A stretch of DNA of 64,000 nt, taken from Gibbula magus (lineage: Eukaryota > Mollusca > Gastropoda > Trochida > Trochidae). Of the stretch, positions 37,260-49,124 are shown one piece after another; the stretch's first letter is position 1; every line of letters begins with the position of its first letter. The notes under the pieces are model-generated. The model was not told the DNA's origin. It made no database searches and saw nothing but the letters and a program-made list of their open reading frames with translations. The stretch spans positions 77,550,593-77,614,592 of the forward strand of contig OW388289.1 in the NCBI GenBank assembly GCA_936450465.1, in the 5' to 3' direction. Made by a program: the position numbers and the translations under genes.

Positions 37260-38313
37260 ATTAGGTGAGAGTCTCTAATTTGTATATGTATATGTACAAA
37301 TGTATATACAGCTGTAGTTAGAACCTCGCCAGGTTTTCAGATTCAATTCAAACAATAAACAATGTGATACGTGAAAGTTAAATGGGATACATTTTGTGAG
37401 AATTGAAGGTGTATGTTTGTCTTCCAGTCACAATGTATCGTGTGTACTCTAAATGTGTAACAAATCAGATTATTCATATTAGATTAGAAAGATATGTAAA
37501 ACAACAAATGATCAACCAATGGACACACTGCTTCTGACAGACTATTGTATATATGTAATAATGTATGGTTATAGTAGGAGTTCATTAAGCTTTATTTTAA
37601 TAAATAACTCTATACATCTCAATCCACGAATTTCATAATTTCTTGTGGAGCTTGATTGTGTCCCTGAAAAATGTTAAATTTCAACACCTTATTTTTGATG
37701 GTTGTTATATACATATAGTCGTGGTTATGACATAGGTACTGTTCAGTTAGTTAGATTAATATTCTGTCTTCAAATGTCCATGTCAGATGACTTCTCAAAC
37801 ATTTTGTATCAAGGACTCTTCTTGCGTCACAATTTATTAACGACAATGACTATGTATAAAGTACTGTTATCAAAAGTGTTCCTGAAATCCTTATGAGTGA
37901 TTATTATTAGTGATTCAACCGATCCAACCTGTCTGGTTGACTGACTGGAATTGTCATTTATTGCTCAACAGTAAATATAGTGTACTAAAACTGTATTGAT
38001 GATATTGAAAATTTGTTTAAGCAACTTAATAATAAATTTGACAACAATTTGTCATCAACTTTAGAATGTAGAATTCTACATACGACATTTGCAGTCAAAT
38101 GATTGCGTCAATATGTGGAAAAAATTTGAATACATTTAAACGACTGTTTCATTTGCTGTCATCTTCCATTTTATCTAAATATGGTGTAAGGCAATCTGAC
38201 CTTGTATCCCAAAAGTATTTGAAATGAAATTGATCTCGTCTGTAACTTCCTTGCAGATTATCAGTTGATTTAAAGGTTCGCCGAGTCTCGTGTTTTATTT
38301 CCCTACAGGGTCG

Positions 38314-38449
38314 CCTGTCTGCCTTCTGTGTTTACAGAACAGAGAAATATCCGGCCCTGTTAGCTTGTTCAGCATATTTGTTCATCTGATCATTGATTCT
38401 TTGATAAGAACCTTTATTGAGGATGTATTTAGCCAATAGTGGACCCACG
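38314..38449 (+). other. Conserved acceptor-like site followed by open frame
   Basis: TTTTATTTCCCTACAG/GGTCGC is preserved in copies A (to 38309) and B (to about 57403) and is a strong match to a polypyrimidine tract plus acceptor. In A the following frame is open for about 43 codons (SPVCLLCLQNREISGPVSLF onward) to TAG at 38447; in B it is broken by a stop and an indel. AATAAA signals occur within 120 bases in A. It could be a relic terminal exon. Confidence 0.2.
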
Positions 38450-41400
38450 TGTCCTATAATATAAGGCTACTTTTGTTATTTCATAAACGCTTGGAGATAG
38501 ATAAACAATAAAACAATTAATAAAAATAAATAAATTAATGTCCAATAATAATGTAAATGCAAATACCTACAGTCATAACAGTTTTATGGCATAGGGCATA
38601 GTGTATATCACTGATGGAGTTGAGAATGACATGTTGAGCTACCTTTCTTTAATCATAGTAAGCTTCAAAATAAAAGTGTTAACAAATATATTACATAAAT
38701 AAACAAAATATTACATCATATAGAGAAACATTTATCATGATACGACAAAGTGAAATTAAATCAAAGTGAAGTAAGTGTTAGTGGAACATTATTCAAATGA
38801 TAACCAAACATTTGATGATGAAACCGGACCATTTTATGACACACATGAGTAAATAAAAGGGTCTTCCTAAAGACACTTAGGTGTGATGTCCTTTCATTTC
38901 CTTGTAAGTGGACGTTCTATCACTACATTGTTACTAAATTGAACAATATTCAGAATAGGATTTGTAATTTTGAACCTAATCAGAATGTAATGTATTGTTC
39001 AAATGACATGTTCATTATGAAATAATACCCAGATGTCTATCGTTTTATTTGTAAACCATAATCTGATGTACCAGTTTTGAACATCAATTTCACTTTATTA
39101 GTCTCTCAAATTCGTCATTAACAGAACATGATAACATTATAATGTGCAACATTAAAAATAATTTTCCAAATATTAAAAAAACTACAAGTATCAATCCATG
39201 ATATCACAAACAACTGTCAGTTGGTTTGTTTTGAAAAAAATATTTGTTTATGCCTCGTTCTGTATATTATCCAATTGTGAAATTTATGACACTACGAACA
39301 TTCTGAACAAACATAAAGATATTACAAAACATTAATGATTATGCAACTACTGTAGTTTGCCAGTTAACAAATACTTTGCGTTTATAATGATCATTTTACT
39401 GATATTTAATCAGAAACCAGACTGTCATCAACATCTAAACTTACATATAATTAGTTGACATCTCAAGTCTCTAAAACTAGTATACGTTTAATCATCACAT
39501 AATACAAAAATATACCGGAAAGTGTTTGGTAAGCTATAATGTAACTATGTACTAAGCAGTAAAGTTAGTCTAGATCTCTGTGAAAGCGAGAAAGGTTCTT
39601 ATAAACAGCATCTTCATTTATATATATTCATTGAATGTTATAATGGAATAAAATGGCACTATTCGGGTTTAGCATTAGCATATCATCATCATACATAGGA
39701 GTTTTGAAAGTATATTAATTTATCAACAAACAGAAGCAAATACATATTGTAAAGAAAAAACCAAATGCATGTTTTTCGAATATTGAAATTCAACAAAAAC
39801 GTTTCCAAATATTTCTTTAAATCTGTTAATAGCAATGGCATTTCAATGACATTGAACATACATGTATTTCAACCTTAATAAGTAGATACTATAACTTTTT
39901 GTTTAAAAACACGTAACAATTTTGTTTTAGAAATTTCATGAAACGTTTTAGAATAGGGAATAACAAAGTGTTTGACAGCGCACTTTCATCTATTACAAGT
40001 ATATGCATATGTTTGTATTCATGCCAACTCATCACATTATATACAGGCTGCTCTTAAGGTTGAGATTATTCGGAGCACCTTTACAATACTTGATTGACAG
40101 ACTGAATTGAATGACTTCAATGGCGAATATAAAAATAACCAGAAACAAAGCAAATCTCTTCACATCGAGACAGAGAGGACGTTGAAATGAACTAGTTAAT
40201 AAAGCTAATGATATAACTTCAATGGCAGTGAAACAGTGGTTGTAGCAACGTCAGATAAACATTGGTCAATCTCCAATCCTTTTGATCATAAAAGTACTTT
40301 AAGATATTGATTTGGTGTATTCGTGGAAATCATGCATACGAGAGAAAGCACCTTCAAGAAAAACAGATAATAAAGGGCACAATATCATACATGAACAGAT
40401 TTACTCCAGATCATACCGGAACCGTACTCATTTGTTACCCTGAGAGTTGTATCCGAATACTAGCCAGATGCTGACAAATGGAATTGTGAATACTTCTTTA
40501 CAAATTATATGTTCAAAGATATTCAAAATCAACTTCATCCGACAACAGTGTTTTTCTTCTTCTTTTTTAAGGGTGCATAGTTTTGTTAATCTTCTGTAAC
40601 AAATCTGGGAAGCGTGGTTACATGATATTCAGCTTTTATATTCAATTGCTCATAAGTTTATGTTCATACCCGTATGAAAAATCATTCATTCTCGGTATTT
40701 CGTGCATGATGGCTGAGTGTTTGGGAGGAAGCGTTGCTGATAGAGTTTTGTTTTTGTCAATAGTAGCATGCCGTTATAGTTTGTCATGTCTATTACTTTA
40801 ATTGTGTCTTTAGCATGGTGTGTATTTGCATATTTCGGCATGTTTGAGCTATTCAACCAGTTTGGGTGATCATGAGAGTAATAAAGAATCAGCAATGGTC
40901 GTCCCTTGAGTCAAAAGTGGGAAATTGCCCTGTCACCATTAATGTGAAGATGCTTGAACAGTGACTGACAAATGCAGTTGGCCTTTCATTAATGTTCTTA
41001 TCAGATGTTGAGACTTGGTTATCGAAGAGGTCACGTTCGGACATAGAGATGTTTAATGTGTTATCAATGATTCCATCCATAACATTATTACAGTTCTTGA
41101 TTCATCACCATATTTGTCCATTTGTTATTCTCTTGGATATTGACAGTAGATTCCGTCAATTGCTGTCAGGAAGATACCCAGCGAGTTCGATTAGACTTTA
41201 TCTTTAGATTACTTATGGCTCAAGTGAAAACTAATGACGAAACTGTTAATCTATGAATATGTGAGCAGCATAGCTATTCGACGGAGTGTTTGAAATTTCT
41301 AGATGAAATGGTTTGTTTTTTTCCGATACAAATCTGAGTAACTATATCTAATTTGATTGAGCGAAGCATGGACCAATTTAATGTAATAAACATTTCATGA

Positions 41401-42307
41401 TCAACGATCTCAAATGAGAAACTGATTATTAATCAGCAAATGAACAAAACACAAGGAAAGTATTAAGACCTCAGCTTAACCTTAAGGTTTCCATTCATGA
41501 CTGTCCAATCATTGAGTTGGTACATGAAATGTTTTGTTTTCATTGGGATAAATACAACGGGTCAACTGTAAAATTTCTTTGTTTTACTACATCTGTTGAT
41601 TTTCAGAGTTGTCAATATCAATGCAAGTTTCTCAAAAGAAACAGCAGCTATTGGATTTCAAAGGGAAACGTGAGAGAAACAATTAGATGTCAATTACGTT
41701 CCCAGCTTCCTAGTCCTAAAATATCTTCTTACGCATTTTAGAGTAGATTGGCACAGATGTTGTGGTTTTCCAAACAGTTAGGTCAAAGAGGCAAACACAC
41801 ACATATTTATTCCTTTTAGGTTACGTGTCGTATTCAGTTTGATTTATTTTCTTTTGCAGTTGCCTTGAGAGGAAATGCTATCTGTACGAAACTCTTTAAA
41901 GAAAGTTACAAACCATGATATATCCATATTTATAGTTCAAAATCCTAATTATCATTGTACACGCGATGTTTTCAATGCACGGGGCAAGATTTAATGCCCT
42001 AAACAAAGTGTATATTAGATCAACATTATCAGCTGAACTCGAGAATAATCCTACATTGCAAGCACCCTTTTCAAGGTCGTATCTTATGCTTACAACCGTT
42101 ATATTTCCTGATATGTGAAATATGAATCCCCGGACCTTTCACACACACATATCTGCAAATATCTGTGTTTTTTCTGATGAATGTGTAAGTCAAGATTTGA
42201 AGTGACTAAAATTTTGTCAAGATACATTTATCAAAAGTGTCAATGAAAACGTCACAATATCTGCCACTGTTGTAGCGAAAGACTAGAGTGTATTGATTCA
42301 ATGTTAC

Positions 42308-42502
42308 TTAATGTGTTAATTGGTTTATTGGTTTAAATAGTTTATAAGATGAATACACTACTCTTACTCGGACGTACTTGAGATTGTAAACCATGAGTGT
42401 CGGAAACATACCCTTTGAACAGAAGTAACTGAAGTAACAGAAGTAAGCTATGGATGACATGAACAGCGAGAGCCAAATCTGCATTTTCATATTAAATGAC
42501 AT
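42308..42502 (-). CDS. Candidate signal-peptide exon (copy B), unrecognised family
   Basis: The 64-aa minus-strand frame begins MSFNMKMQIWLSLFMSSIAY followed by FCYFSYFCSKG. From the internal MKMQIW it resembles a short basic start plus a hydrophobic segment, like a signal peptide or transmembrane anchor. The 143 bp at 42345-42487 are about 97% identical to copy A without gaps, while flanking sequence is near 80%. After CSKG the DNA reads AAAGGGTATGTTT, a donor-like site. In A the same frame has two TAG stops; C lacks the block. No downstream exon is identified and no family is recognised. It could instead be a conserved non-coding block or a gene-conversion tract. Confidence 0.28.
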   Translation of the reverse strand: MSFNMKMQIWLSLFMSSIAYFCYFSYFCSKGMFPTLMVYNLKYVRVRVVYSSYKLFKPINQLTH

Positions 42503-42825
42503 AATTTAAGGGCTAGTGGTTGCCCTTTTACGTCATTTAAAATACAATAATGACACTCACATAGATACATGAACTATCTTATGATCTAATCCGAGTCGGT
42601 TTATAATGAGTGTCAATTATATATTGTACAAAAAAAAATTCAACATTGTGTCTACTTTACGCAATTTTAACAATATGAACACGCAAAATATCATCGATGT
42701 AAATATTACTGTTAAAAAGGGAAAGAGAATATTACTCAATTCTGGTCACCTCAATCACACATACTTGTAATTTCCAGGGAAATCCAGCCTGGAAACCAGG
42801 GTATATTATTTCTCTTATTTAGTAT

Positions 42826-43750
42826 ACATCAACTATGGAGAAAGGCTAAGATTTGAAAAGGTTTTCATAAAATCCGTCAAAAGTCAAGGTCACAGCGAGG
42901 TCACGACTTCATCATGCTTTTGCAGCTTTTGCCTTATTTCAACTCTGAACACTTTGAATCATTAAATGATTGTTTATACAATGAAAAGTGATCAGGTATT
43001 GTGTGACCTTGACGATTAAAGGTCAAGGTCACGAGATATGGTCAAGTTGATCAGTTTTGAAATCACTAAATAACTTTTTTCCAAGAAGGTATTAACACCT
43101 CATGTACATAACTTCTTTCTTATACACCTTGTGAATTATTTTGACATGCTCATAGTCAAGGTTAAAGGTCATGGTCATGAAATAACTTGTAAACACGATA
43201 ACTTCAACATCTGTTGTGCTCTCAAGCTCTCACTTGGTATATATCAACTATGGAGAACTAAAATCATTCAAGGTCAAGGTCAAGGCCACAGTAAGGTAAC
43301 AACTTAAGCATGCATTTGCCAACATGTCTTTTTCATGATTGTTATACACGATGAAAAGTGATCATTGACTGTGTGACCTTGAGCATCAATGACAAGATCA
43401 CGAGATATGGTCAAGTTGACTAGTTTTGAAATCACAAAATAACTTATTTCAAAGAAGGTATTAACACCTCATATACATAGCTTCTTTCTCATAAACCTGG
43501 TGGTTATTTTGACTTGTTTACATTCAAGGTCAAAGGTTAAGGTCATGAGTTCTGAAATCAATATGAAAATCATTGTAAACACTATAACTTCAAACATTTT
43601 TTGTGCTATCAGGCTCTTATTTGGTATTTTTTTAAAACTTATTTTGAGACATTGCATGAGTGCTATACACAATGAAAAGAGATCATTGAACGTGTGACCT
43701 TGAAGGTCAAAGGTTAAGGTCATGAGATATTGGTTATCGAATTTTGAAAT
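42826..43750. repeat. GGTCA-rich tandem repeat (period about 320-370 bp)
   Basis: The anchor GTGTGACCTTGA recurs at 43001, 43371 and 43692, and GAAGGTATTAACACCTCAT at about 43086 and 43456, giving between two and three degenerate units. Each unit holds several AGGTCA half-sites, often as TCAAGGTCA on either strand, the extended half-site of ERR/SF-1-type nuclear receptors. The same sequence family occurs at 482-515. It is absent from copy A at the matching position. Receptor binding is inference. Confidence 0.8.
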
Positions 43751-43766
43751 CAGAAATAGGTTTTAA

Positions 43767-44120
43767 AGGGGCAGTAGCACGTTTTTTCGCTCAAATAAGT
43801 TGATGAAATGTATTTGAAAAATAATTTCACCAATAGTAAAACATCCTTCTCTCTTCGGAAAATAAAGTTTAACATGAGTGTATATGTTTCGGTAAAGCCA
43901 TGGACATCGTTTTTGTAATACAAAATAATAAATTGTGTTCAAAATAAAATGGCCGCCATGCATTTTTTGCTTTATACGCAACATAGTTTTTACCGCTACA
44001 GATAATTGGTTTGTGTAAAAAGATGTTTTACCCTCTAAAGTTAATTTAAATGACATAAACTATCATTATAAATGGGAAATTTGAAAAAATAATTTTTGAA
44101 AAAAACGTGCTATTGCCCCT
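43767..44120. mobile_element. 354-bp TTAA-flanked MITE
   Basis: TTAA at 43763-43766 and 44121-44124 flanks 20-bp inverted ends (AGGGGCAGTAGCACGTTTTT on the left, one mismatch on the right). The insertion abuts the GGTCA-rich tandem repeat. The 97-codon minus-strand frame inside is not recognisable and is probably fortuitous. The TTAA duplication suggests mobilisation by a piggyBac-like transposase that is not in this window. Confidence 0.9.
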
Positions 44121-44964
44121 TTAAGAACAAAAAGTGTGAAAAGTGATCCTAGTGATGCTTCGACTGGTTAGTAATAATTTCAATAATGAACGGATTTTTT
44201 GTGTCATCTAGTTTTTTTTATATTCGCTAAGTCTACAAACAGATTCGCCAGTTAACCGAATGTGACGTTCACTTTAAGAAAGAAAATCGCTGAGTTGTAC
44301 AACAGTCGTCTGCAGTTGTATTCAAAGGTAATGTATTTTTGCATATTTAGCTCATTTATTGATTTTCGTTGATCAGTCTTCAATGTAGACTTTTACTAAT
44401 CATTCCATTTGAACGTGTTTCATCTTTATGTGAGGTAAGTTGTGAGAGCGAATTCCTTTTTGTAAATTTTGTAAAGTGTTAAATTGATAGATGTACACGA
44501 GTATAAGATGAAGCTAGGGAATTGGACAGACACTGACCAGGATCAAAAGCCTGTATATCCCTAAGCAACTATTAAGGTCAACGTTCGTCGCCTAAAACGG
44601 AGTTCTTGATTGAATAGTGATATTGTAATTGTCTGCCTTGTTTCTCGTGTCAATCTTTGGTTACGAAATTGGAATTGATTGAAATGCTGAAACTTCGATA
44701 TAGTAATTAGAATTGAGTAACACATACTAGCATGTCTTATTGATATGTAAAGCCAATGGATCAATGGCGTAACTTTTATATATACATAACACTCTATTGG
44801 GTGCAAAGGTTATTGTATTTATTTGCATCTTTTAGATTAAATGCGCTACATTTCCGAAATGTAACAGCGGCAGAAAATGAAATGGGTCTAGTCTTCTAAA
44901 GGATTGATGTTTTGTGACAATGTCTTGCCATTTAAACGTCATCTCTTATTTGAACATCGAAACC

Positions 44965-45395
44965 ATAATAATGATAACAATGAACTTGTATAGCGCCTAA
45001 CTTCCAGTCATACAACTGCTCAGCAGCGTTTTAAACTGTCTTGAGATTATTCGTGGAAGTATTGTCTTACAGATAAGTCTTTGGAGTTCTGACGTTTTGG
45101 TAGTCGGAAGCTGATCTTATCTCTAGGGGGAGGGAGTTCCACAATGTTGGTCCTGCAACAGAGAAGGATATTTCTGCTAAGCAAGTTCTTGTTGCAGGGA
45201 TTGACAGTAGGAGATGGGCTTGGATCACAAAGTTCTGGTAGGCATGTGTGTCTGGATGAGGTATTTTAGATAGATTGATGCGGATCTGTCATTCAGGGCA
45301 GAGAAGATGATGCAGAGAATTTTGGATATAACTCGCTGTTGAATTGGTAACCAGTGTATTTTGTACAGTACAGGTGTGATGTGACATGAATGCGG
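44965..45395 (-). mobile_element. 5'-truncated LINE fragment (CR1/L2-like) with 3' end
   Basis: On the minus strand, 45395 to 45235 reads HITPVLYKIHWLPIQQRV...KILCIIFSALN, and a different frame nearer the 3' end gives SFSVAGPTLWNSLPLEIRSA (about 45110-45170). These are the C-terminal reverse-transcriptase motifs of CR1/L2-type retrotransposons. Stops and a frameshift show it is dead. It ends in GCGCTATACAAG followed by an ATT-rich tail at 44965-44985. Copy A has no counterpart between the matching flanks (about 24790 and 24940), so the insertion is specific to copy B. Confidence 0.85.
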
Positions 45396-45913
45396 ACATT
45401 TTCATATTTTTAAAATAACGGATTTTGAATTGAAGAATTAAATAATTCTTTGGATAACAACGATCGATGAAACTCCTTGTTGTTTCATCAAGTACATGTT
45501 TTGAAGGCGAAGTAGCTGACTGATATCGGATTTGAATTATCAATAATCAAGAAATAACAAAGCATAATATTATAATTAGTGTTGAACTGGATTGTCCACA
45601 CGCACTTAGGCCTATATGGTTTTTATATAATCGTGAAGTTGATTTGACTTTTTTTTGTGTTTACAGGAATTTCCAGCTGATAATTCTGTTAGTTAACTAA
45701 CTGTCAAGTACCCTATCATAAAAATGCAAGCAACATAATAATACCGACTTTATATTGGTATCGGTAGATTTATACTATAGCACAACATGTATTGTTGATA
45801 ACCTTGAAAGGAAATGGACAAAGGGTTGAAATTTAGTTGATTACAACACACAATCTAATAGAGTATGAACGTACGTGTACATGAATGTGTATAGGATTGC
45901 TTGCACGTTTATT

Positions 45914-46680
45914 ATGTCCCCCTCAAAGCTTTGCGGCGGACATAATGTTTTCGCCTCTGTCCGTAATTCCTTTATTCCGTCCTTCCGAAATGCTTTTGTT
46001 TCCGGGCCATATCTAAAAAAACGTTCAATATTTTTCTTTACGAAACTTGGTATGTGTTTAGACCTAGTGGTGGAGTTGTGCCTTTTGCTACTAAGGATAT
46101 TCTGATCTTTGTATTTGTTCTGGTTTCCATGGAAACAGTTGGAACTAAGTGCATGTGGGGGTAGGAACCTTTTCCGACCTCTTTCTCAAAATCTATGCAG
46201 TATTTTTCCACGAAACTTGATGTGTGGTTAGACCTAGTGTTGGAGTGGTGCCTTTTGATACTTAGGTTATTTTACTTTTTCTGGTTTCCATGGAAACATT
46301 TTGAACTTAGTGCATATAGGGATAAGAAATCTTTTCCGACCTCCAACTCAAAATCTATTCAGTATTATTTAATGAGACTTGGTATGTGTTTAGACTCAAA
46401 GATGGAATGATGCCAGCCTTTTGCTACTTAAATCATTCTCAATTATTATTCTGGTTTCCATGGTAACAGTTTTAACAAAGAGGACAGGAAAGGGACACAA
46501 TTTGAACTACATGTAAGTGGCTACATGGAAATAAGTACATTTATTCTAATAGATTAATCTTTGTGGATTGTCCTTTTTGGATTGTCTCTGGTATAAGTGA
46601 AAAATATGGTTAAGAGGACAAGGTTGGATTGAAAGATTAAACGGGGGACATCACAGTGCATTACATGCACATATTTCTAG
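45914..46680 (+). mobile_element. Helitron-like non-autonomous element with about 168-bp internal repeats
   Basis: The element opens with ATGTCCCCC (45914-45922), mirrored by GGGGGACAT at 46643-46651. It ends with a 6-bp stem hairpin (GTGCAT, loop TAC, ATGCAC; 46656-46670), then ATATTT and CTAG (46677-46680). A hairpin shortly before a terminal CTAG is the Helitron 3' signature. Inside are three monomers of about 168 bp. Copy A has the empty site at about 25250 (CACGTTTATAATTTACTC). The architecture resembles the bivalve pearl and HINE elements described in the literature, but no 5' TC is evident, so the exact class is inferred. Confidence 0.75.
45985..46490 (+). repeat. Three tandem monomers of about 168 bp inside the Helitron-like element
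   Basis: The anchor CCTTTTG(C/A)TACT recurs at 46081, 46251 and 46417 (spacings 170 and 166). Each monomer also contains TCTGGTTTCCATGG and an ACGAAACTTG- or GAGACTTG-type segment. The period is close to the bivalve satellites of about 160 bp found in Helitron-related elements (established knowledge). The frames across it (45875-46105 and 46195-46410) follow the repeat and are not considered genes. Confidence 0.9.
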
Positions 46681-46689
46681 TTATTTACT

Positions 46690-49050
46690 CTTCTGAACAT
46701 CTACGTCATACTAAGGAATAAAGCATAATAACGAGACGCTTTATGCGATATCTGTATAAATTAAGCAGTTATGATGCCACAAAACTTTCCTTACTTCTTT
46801 ACTCTAAATCTGTCCTGCGGTAAAGTACATGCTATTTGCATTATTTTTTCACAGTGGAAGTTTTCCTGAAGCTTGTAAGGTTAATTATTCCAATATGCCA
46901 CGAGGTTCAGCGTTCTAAACGGTAATAACTTTCGGTCCAATTACTAATCTTCTTCACTCATTTTATTGTAGACATATGGGTTTATCGTTGCTGATGCAAT
47001 CACACACATGAACGAGGTGAAAAACACACCCAGAAACCTATATTTACTACTTTTATTGCGCATCTGGCATGTTTTTAAACCTTAAAGACCGCCATAGGCA
47101 ATCATTTCTACCATTGGTAACTGAAATGACATTTCTGCTTGGAGTATGATGCATAAAAAGTACATCTCCTTGTTGGATCACCTATAAATACTTTGTTCTC
47201 TTAATGACTAGCAGTTGTACAGGACACATACCTATAGTATATACATACATTATGTGTACATACATACAAGCTATTAGTAACGATATACACTTCACTAGTA
47301 CTGATAAGATATGTGTTCTATACAACATTGCATAGTGTTGATAATTAAATGATAACTGAATTGAATAATAGTATACCTTTATATATTTGTACTGTACATG
47401 TATGACATAATGAATAAACTATAGACAGAGGAGAAGGTAAGAAATGGGAGCAGTTGCTGAAAATATTGATTTTAGTAAGTTTTACTCAAAATGGTTACAG
47501 CATTTTGAAAATATTTTAAATATTTCCAGTAATTTAAGTAAAAAAACGTCTACATGTAAAACCAATTTTCGCTAATGCAGTTTTTGGTTTAAAGGGGTAG
47601 CTGATTTCACCTAAATAATAAATGATTGTGTCAGTTAAGCTTCTGTTCACCTCATTTCAATGAGCTGGTTCTACCACTATCTACTAGCACTATCCAACTG
47701 ACTGTTTAAATCATCAGAGACAAACTGGAATTGTTGGTGAGATCGTCCTCCCTAACATATCCTAGTTATTTTCAACATTGAAAACTTTTGCAGAAAGTAT
47801 TTAGGTACTTGTAAACATAGATGAATTGGGTGTTAACTTGGTGTGAAATGTTATGTCAGTGACAAACCAATAAGGATTATTTTTAAATTGATAAACAAAA
47901 CAAAACGAAATCATCACAATATCAGAATATTGCAGTGATTTTGTTTCTGGATTATTGAATACTCAAGAAATGGAGACATAATTTGTCATTCTAAAAATAG
48001 CAATTGTTTTTCAACTTCAAAATACTTACCATATGAACAGGACAAAACATGTCTACTGTCTTACTTATGTTCATTATGATATTTCCCAAAGGCTTGTGTG
48101 AGTGTTAGCTATTATTCAGAGAATTCATTCACACTCACAATTCGTAAATGCTATTGTTATGTGTGTTATAAACACAGTAATATTTGGCTGACCCAATTTA
48201 CACTTGTTTACTGAAGAAAGCAGCTTTCAGAAGTAGTCGACAGTAGTTATACAATATTTTCCTTAGATGATATATGGAAATACAAATAAATTCCTAGCCA
48301 TGTTCAAATAGTTCATTATGGGAAACGCACCATTACCCAGAGCACCATTAGATGAACATTGATGGTTGTTGAATGGAATGAAAGAACTGATAATGTCTGC
48401 TTTGGGAAATAAAGTTGTTGAGAGTTAATTCAAGATCTCATTCTCGAGTATGTGAGTGGTTCATGAAGAAGTGAGAGTTGCAGTGGTAATTGTCCTTGTA
48501 AGAAACCTTTATTGACCTGACTGCAGAACTGTGTCAAATATGTGAAGAAGGACTACCTTTAACAAAACAAGACGGCCAAAGTAATGCTCTCTTTGGATAT
48601 TGTTTCGCTTTATTTATTGTTGTCTAATTGTCATTGTTTTCAAACCTATGAATAATAAGTTTTGAAATAGCTTCTTTGACTGAAAGGATCATAAGTGTTT
48701 ATGCCAAAACCTCACTCAAAATAATTGTTTTTACCACTCATGTACATAGTTCTTAGAGTACAAATGCTTTTAGTGTTCTGATACCTTAATCCGTTGCCAA
48801 GACCTCCATTGTGGTGGGTTGAAGTGATTAATAGTTCAATGCAGCGTTTAAGAGAATTTCACATATAAGGCTGCTATTCTTATTGCAAGGATGACGTCCA
48901 CAACGACACTATGGATATGCATTGATTTGAAACCTGCAAGCATCGGCTTGAACTGGCGAACCACAGATAGTACTGCACTGACATTAAGTGTAGCATTGCA
49001 CCCAGACGTTAGTACATGTAAAATGGTTACCTATAGCAGATACGGTTGAA
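46690..49050. other. Array sequence followed by a copy-B-only stretch
   Basis: 46690-47350 matches 25260-26180 and 47560-47840 matches 32220-32530. About 47860-49330 has no counterpart in A and ends in the tRNA-like SINE head. No gene is recognised. Confidence 0.5.
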
Positions 49051-49054
49051 GAGC

Positions 49055-49124
49055 CCATAGGAGGATTCGAATGTCGGACCTCTTGCTCCAAAGTAAACCG
49101 CGCTAATCACTGCCATATCCCATC
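49055..49124 (-). repeat. tRNA-like SINE head
   Basis: The minus strand reads GGGATATGGCAGTGATTAGC and later GACATTCGAATCCTCC, an A box and B box at tRNA spacing. Complementary acceptor arms are weak, so a working tRNA is unlikely; a SINE head is more probable. It lies in a stretch of copy B (about 47860-49330) that copy A lacks, consistent with a retroposed insertion extending toward lower coordinates. Confidence 0.55.

Larger units (their letters stand above)
7040..39830. repeat. Tandem segmental copy A (about 32.8 kb, expanded by insertions)
   Basis: Blocks of copy A recur in the same order in copies B and C. Examples: 7200-7640 matches 39955-40310 and 58930-59330; 11990-12200 matches 40810-41030 and 60050-60260; 15290-16240 matches 41290-42300 and 60880-61790; 23990-24270 matches 44510-44790; 24960-25740 matches 45560-47150; 33500-34500 matches 49430-50540; 34550-35740 matches 53320-55180; 37920-38480 matches 56965-57580. 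The longer length is explained mainly by A-only segments (about 8060-11800, the mariner, 13630-14640, 14765-15240, 18400-23650, 26190-32200, and the Tc1-like element at 32706). Boundaries are approximate and were judged by eye. Confidence 0.85.

Noticed and set aside
45875..46410. Plus-strand frames over the Helitron-like element
   Set aside because: They follow the 168-bp monomers (LGMCLDLV, LDVWLDLV) and have no coding support.
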